Source: Chryseobacterium sp. Leaf394 (lineage in GTDB: Bacteria; Bacteroidota; Bacteroidia; Flavobacteriales; Weeksellaceae). Taken from it: a DNA stretch of 64,000 bases. Below the pieces are notes generated by a model. The model did no database searches. It was not told the origin of the DNA and saw nothing but the letters and a program-made list of their open reading frames with translations. This document shows positions 60,827 through 64,000 of this stretch, piece after piece. The stretch is from contig NZ_LMQH01000011.1 in assembly GCF_001424105.1 (NCBI RefSeq), forward strand, positions 1,732,256-1,796,255. Reading direction: 5' to 3'. The translations under genes and the position numbers were made by a program. Position 1 is the stretch's first letter, and every line of letters starts with the position of its first letter.

Positions 60827-62194
60827 TTATCCTAAAAACTCCTCCAAAGAAACTGTTTTCTGTTCGCCAGCTTCCAGATTTTTAAAGGTAACCGTTCCAT
60901 TCTTAATTTCTTCTTCGCCCAAAAAAACAAGATTCCTGATTCCTTTCTTTTCCGCGTAAGTAAATTGTTTGTTGATTTTTGCATTTTCAGGATAAAGCTC
61001 TGCCGAAATTCCTTTTTCTCTTAACTGAATGATTAATTTTAAAGCTTCGATGGTTTCTTCACCTCCAAAATTAGCGAAGAGATATTCTACGTTGGACGTA
61101 GCATCTTCAGGGAAAAGATTCAACTCTTCCATCACTAAATATATTCTGTCCAGACCAAAAGAAATTCCAATTCCTGGAATATTTTTCACGCCAAAAACTT
61201 CGGTTAGGTTATCATAGCGACCGCCACCACCGATAGAACCCATTTGTGCTTCATCAGCTTTCACTTCGAAAATTGCTCCGGTATAATAATCTAAACCACG
61301 GGCTAAGGTGATATCAAAAACCAAATTCTTAATGTCAATTCCTAAATTTAAAGACTGAGTAATGACAAATTCCAGTTCCTCTACACCTTTCAAACCGATT
61401 TCGTTTCCGACAAATTTTTCTTTTAACTGACGAAGATTTTCCAAAGCATCATTAGATTGTGTGAAAAGAAAATCCAGTTTATCAATCGATTCCTGAGAAA
61501 TATTTCTCTCCAAAAGTTCTTTTACTACTCCATCTTTGCCGATTTTATCAAGCTTGTCGAGAGCGACAGTAAAGTCAATCAGTTTATCTGTAATTCCGGC
61601 GTATTCTGCCAAACCGGAAAGGATTTTTCTATTATTAATATGAATTGTAACGGAAACTTTTAATTCAGCAAAAGATTTTAGATACAATTGCACCAATTCA
61701 ACTTCCTGCCAAAGACTTTCACTTCCGACAACATCCGCATCGCACTGATAAAACTCTCTGAATCTCCCTTTCTGAGGACGATCAGCTCTCCAAACCGGCT
61801 GAATCTGATAACGTTTGTACGGGAAAGTCAATTTCCCGTGATTCATGGCTACAAATCTTGCGAAAGGAACTGTTAAATCATAACGAAGAGCTTTGTCTGT
61901 AAGACTTTCGGCACTGAATGGCTTGTCTAAAGCTTTCTGAAAATCAGTCATCATCTGAGTTTTTTTCTCGTCTTTCGCTTCGTTGATGCTTGAATTTAAA
62001 ATTTTAAAAATCAAACGGTCACCTTCTTCCCCATATTTCCCTGTTAAAGTAGACAGATTCTCAAAACTTGGCGTCTCCAAAGGCTGAAAACCAAAAAGTT
62101 CGAAATTTTTCTGTAATATATTGATGATGTATTTTCTTCTTGAAACTTCCAGTGAAGTAAAATCTCTCGTTCCTTTTGCTAAGCTTGGCTTCAT
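60827..62194 (-). CDS. hisS: Histidyl-tRNA synthetase
   Basis: Class II aminoacyl-tRNA synthetase charging tRNA-His. The 455-residue protein has motif 1 near [24 protein letters not shown], motif 2 with [28 protein letters not shown], the histidine-binding [11 protein letters not shown] and motif 3 [16 protein letters not shown]. An anticodon-binding domain forms the last 90 residues. A promoter with a TATTTTTG box lies about 42 nt upstream. Its 3' end adjoins a small plus-strand gene without a clear terminator. Confidence 0.98.
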   Translation of the reverse strand: MKPSLAKGTRDFTSLEVSRRKYIINILQKNFELFGFQPLETPSFENLSTLTGKYGEEGDRLIFKILNSSINEAKDEKKTQMMTDFQKALDKPFSAESLTDKALRYDLTVPFARFVAMNHGKLTFPYKRYQIQPVWRADRPQKGRFREFYQCDADVVGSESLWQEVELVQLYLKSFAELKVSVTIHINNRKILSGLAEYAGITDKLIDFTVALDKLDKIGKDGVVKELLERNISQESIDKLDFLFTQSNDALENLRQLKEKFVGNEIGLKGVEELEFVITQSLNLGIDIKNLVFDITLARGLDYYTGAIFEVKADEAQMGSIGGGGRYDNLTEVFGVKNIPGIGISFGLDRIYLVMEELNLFPEDATSNVEYLFANFGGEETIEALKLIIQLREKGISAELYPENAKINKQFTYAEKKGIRNLVFLGEEEIKNGTVTFKNLEAGEQKTVSLEEFLG

Positions 62195-62235
62195 ATTTTA
62201 TAAGTAATGAATAATGTGTAATGAGTAATTGCCTG

Positions 62236-62269
62236 CAAAAATAAGCAATTGAAAGGACTTTTAAATCAA
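62236..62269 (-). promoter_or_regulatory. Promoter of hisS
   Basis: Minus strand TTG (62267-62269), a 23-nt spacer, TATTTTTG (62236-62243). The leader contains the dispersed words gtaatgagtaat. Confidence 0.55.
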
Positions 62270-62274
62270 TAAAA

Positions 62275-62298
62275 AAGCCACAGAACGTTCCGTGGCTT
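62275..62298 (-). terminator. Terminator of the ssb-HRDC unit
   Basis: A near-perfect 24-bp palindrome with one mismatch (62275-62286 with 62287-62298), followed by T on the minus strand, about 35 nt past the stop codon of the HRDC gene. Confidence 0.82.
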
Positions 62299-62333
62299 CC
62301 TAACAATTTATTTTCATCATTTAATTTTCAGAA

Positions 62334-62786
62334 TCATACGCTTTCCAGAATTTCTATAATTTCTTCTCCGTAATTTTCTATTTTATGTTTTCCGAAACCT
62401 TTGATATCAAGGAGTTCCTGTTTCTTTGAAGGCTTGTATTTGGCAACAGAAGTCAATTCTTTATTGGTTGCAATAAAATAAGTGGGCAGATTCTGTTCTC
62501 TGGCTTTTTCTGATCTCCACATCTTCAGAGCCTCAAAGATTTTGATTTCACTGTCTGTTAAGACATCATCTTCAGCAGAATATTTCTGGGATTTTGTTTC
62601 TTTCACAAAATTTGCGGTTTCCGGAAACCTTCTGTAGTACAGAATTACTGACCAGGACTGATCTTCTGTCACGAAAGCCGTTTCAAATTTCACTACTTCA
62701 TTTTCGACAAGAAAATGATCTACTTTTTGCTGATCGCCCATGAGAAATTCTTCTGCAATTCTCACTTTAAAAACTTTAATATGCAT
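62334..62786 (-). CDS. HRDC domain protein
   Basis: A 150-residue protein. The C-terminal half (about 75-148) is an HRDC helical domain: IFEALKMWRSEKAREQNLPTYFIATNKELTSVAKYKPSKKQELLDIKGFGKHKIENYG. This is a nucleic-acid-binding module usually found on RecQ helicases and RNase D. The N-terminal half (HIKVFKVRI...VVKFETAFV...WSVILYYR) is a separate domain also seen in Bacteroidota, probably beta-rich. No helicase or nuclease motif is present. It lies 18 bp after ssb and is presumably co-transcribed, which fits a role in DNA repair. Confidence 0.85.
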   Translation of the reverse strand: MHIKVFKVRIAEEFLMGDQQKVDHFLVENEVVKFETAFVTEDQSWSVILYYRRFPETANFVKETKSQKYSAEDDVLTDSEIKIFEALKMWRSEKAREQNLPTYFIATNKELTSVAKYKPSKKQELLDIKGFGKHKIENYGEEIIEILESV

Positions 62787-62804
62787 GGCTGAAATATTTT
62801 AAAT

Positions 62805-63140
62805 TTAACCCTGTCTGTTGCCTAAAAGCACCAGCTCATCCACTCTTATTTCTGTGATGAATCTTTTGTTTCCGTCTTTATCGTCATACGATTTGTACAC
62901 TATTTTCCCTTCCACCGAAATCTCTTTTCCTTTCTGTACATATTTTTCCATAATATCAGCCAGCTTACCGTTGGCAACAAGATTGTGCCATTGCGTTTCT
63001 TCTACTTTCTCACCTTTTGCGTTGGTGTAGTAATCATTCGTTGCTAAAGATACCTTTGCGATTTTTCCTTTTTCGAAGTTTACGATTTCAACTTCTTTTC
63101 CTGTGTAACCGATCAATGTTACTCGATTTCTTAGTGACAT
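62805..63140 (-). CDS. ssb: Single-stranded DNA-binding protein
   Basis: A 111-residue OB-fold protein: SLRNRVTLIGYTGKEVEIVNFEKGKIAKVSLATND at the start, then EETQWHNLVANGKLADIMEKYVQKGKEISVEGKI. A longer in-frame version starting at 63302 would add 54 residues without homology to SSB; the ATG at 63140 is the family start. It lacks the long acidic C-terminal tail of the main SSB and ends VLLGNRQG. It is therefore probably a short accessory or secondary SSB; whether another ssb gene exists elsewhere cannot be seen. Confidence 0.93.
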   Translation of the reverse strand: MSLRNRVTLIGYTGKEVEIVNFEKGKIAKVSLATNDYYTNAKGEKVEETQWHNLVANGKLADIMEKYVQKGKEISVEGKIVYKSYDDKDGNKRFITEIRVDELVLLGNRQG

Positions 63141-63396
63141 AATTTTGTATTTTATTTTGGTTAACTTATTCAGATAAGAGAGCTTCACTTTGTTTCTCAA
63201 ATCTCTGTTGCAAAGATTCATCATGTTTGGAAATTTATTCGGTATTAAACTGTTTAAATTCGTTTGTAGTCGTTTGAAAACGGATATAATATTGAAAATC
63301 AAAATATTATATAAATAAAATAATTTTTATAATCTTTGATTTATTGCGTAAATTTAGCCGTTATCAGAAAACATAAACCAATAATCCGCAAAAAAT
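63141..63396. other. Non-coding spacer between ssb and a divergent gene
   Basis: 256 bp, AT-rich. It carries near-matches to the -7 element on both strands (AATCTTTG near 63333 plus and near 63214 minus) but no full promoter. No gene is supported. Confidence 0.5.
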
Positions 63397-63840
63397 ATGT
63401 GCGAAATAAGCAATCAACTCAAATTTTGTACTTGTCTCGACGAAAAGAGCATTGAAAACATTAACTTTCAGAAAAAGCTAGAAAAATTATATAAAAAACA
63501 ACTTCCTAAATCCAAAGAACCTTTTAGTTGGATTCTCTACGAATATAAAGGAAGTGAGGATAGTGGAATGATGGGTTTGTTAAATATGCCAAGTGAGAAA
63601 ATTGGTTTTAGCCTATCAGAGGGATTTGTTTTAGATGAAATTAATAATAAAAACTGTTTTGACTTTGACTATAGGCCAAAGGAAGGTGATAATTTGCAAA
63701 TAAATTTTCAGAGAAATAAATATTGGACAGAATTTTTGTCTTTTATTTTCAGAAATGGTAACTGGGAAGCTGATAGTTATTATACATTTACTGAAATAAT
63801 TGAACCGAAAAACTACGGAATATTAAAGGTAAACAAATAA
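63397..63840 (+). CDS. Hypothetical cytoplasmic protein
   Basis: A 147-residue protein of unknown family, without signal peptide or membrane segment. The N-terminus has three cysteines (MCEI, KFCTCLDE), and a fourth occurs in NKNCFDFDY. It is rich in Lys, Asn and aromatic residues, as in many AT-rich accessory genes of flavobacteria. Its stop codon overlaps the ATG of the following open frame by one base. Confidence 0.65.
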   Translation: MCEISNQLKFCTCLDEKSIENINFQKKLEKLYKKQLPKSKEPFSWILYEYKGSEDSGMMGLLNMPSEKIGFSLSEGFVLDEINNKNCFDFDYRPKEGDNLQINFQRNKYWTEFLSFIFRNGNWEADSYYTFTEIIEPKNYGILKVNK

Positions 63841-64000
63841 TGTCTTCTGCTAAAAATGATTTTGTGACAGTGGGCGAATCCCGAAAGGTGGGACAAGATT
63901 TGCAAAGCTCAACGGTATTTCTTGTATTAAACTTTTGTAAGAAATTAAAAATCCCCACTTCAATTTCCCCGTATTCGGCAATACCCAAAACGTTCACAGC
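63840..64000 (+). CDS. Partial open reading frame at the window edge
   Basis: An ATG overlapping the previous stop (TAATG) opens a frame that stays open for 53 codons to the end of the window. The protein has no recognised motif. The opposite strand is also open across the same stretch, so the coding strand is uncertain, and the region could instead be a non-coding repeat. Low confidence. Confidence 0.25.
   Translation, partial: MSSAKNDFVTVGESRKVGQDLQSSTVFLVLNFCKKLKIPTSISPYSAIPKTFT

Noticed and set aside
63141-63302. N-terminal extension of ssb
   Set aside because: The extra 54 residues are unrelated to SSB and AT-biased; the ATG at 63140 gives the normal family N-terminus.
1-64000. CRISPR array, prophage, integrative element, rRNA or tRNA
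   Set aside because: No regularly spaced repeats, integrase, transposase, structural phage genes or recognisable RNA genes were seen anywhere in the window.

Overview
The window is a chromosomal stretch of a flavobacterium and resembles Chryseobacterium and related Weeksellaceae. The supporting signs are the AT-rich sequence, promoters of the Bacteroidota type (TTTG, about 19-23 nt, then TAnnTTTG), absence of obvious Shine-Dalgarno sequences, a protein with a type IX secretion C-terminal signal, many MKKLL...AQ beta-barrel precursors, and an atp operon (atpBEFHAG) without atpD/atpC. The genus is inferred from overall protein character; no search was run. No prophage, IS transposase, CRISPR array, tRNA or rRNA was seen.

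Layout. 0.1-6 kb (minus): F1Fo ATP synthase operon, led by a small membrane protein and carrying a small secreted protein between atpH and atpA. 6-10 kb (plus): ffh, an ANT(6)-like adenylyltransferase, a membrane-anchored exported protein and an MmcQ/YjbR protein. 10-14.6 kb (minus): six small outer-membrane barrel genes in three similar pairs; three of them have near-identical promoters. 14.6-23 kb: phoH, a SAM hydrolase-type DUF62 protein, a 2-oxo acid dehydrogenase E2, two unknown membrane genes, a ClC transporter, a GEVED/T9SS protein and rpsF-rpsR-rplI. 23-32.9 kb: thioredoxin-like protein, a lipid A-type acyltransferase/GT2/endonuclease V operon, a DnaQ-like exonuclease, ApaG, odhA-odhB and an SRPBCC membrane protein. 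33-38.2 kb (minus): glycogen operon glgB-glgA-lipoprotein-glgC.

38.5-52.3 kb is the most distinctive part. A plus-strand series encodes a CBM48-esterase, an M17 aminopeptidase, two ATP-grasp ligases with a second esterase between them, a YbdK-type GCS2 carboxylate-amine ligase, a class I glutamine amidotransferase and an unassigned ATP-grasp-like protein. It is followed by cyanophycin synthetase (minus), and by cyanophycinase and an isoaspartyl peptidase (plus). I read this as a peptide/amide-bond metabolic locus. It has at least three probable C-N ligases plus CphA, together with the hydrolases needed to mobilise a cyanophycin-like polymer, and it lies beside the glycogen operon. The product of the ligase series is not known from the sequence.

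53.9-60.4 kb (plus): a compact seven-gene Ter-type signalling operon (two TerD, three TerY-like VWA proteins, a PP2C phosphatase and a Ser/Thr-kinase-like protein with a zinc ribbon). The window closes with a small cysteine-rich exported protein, hisS, an HRDC protein, ssb, an unknown gene and an open reading frame running off the edge.

Several genes have a TAnnTTTG box only 4-8 nt before the ATG, which would give leaderless or nearly leaderless mRNAs. Well-formed hairpin/U-tract terminators separate most transcription units and are listed.
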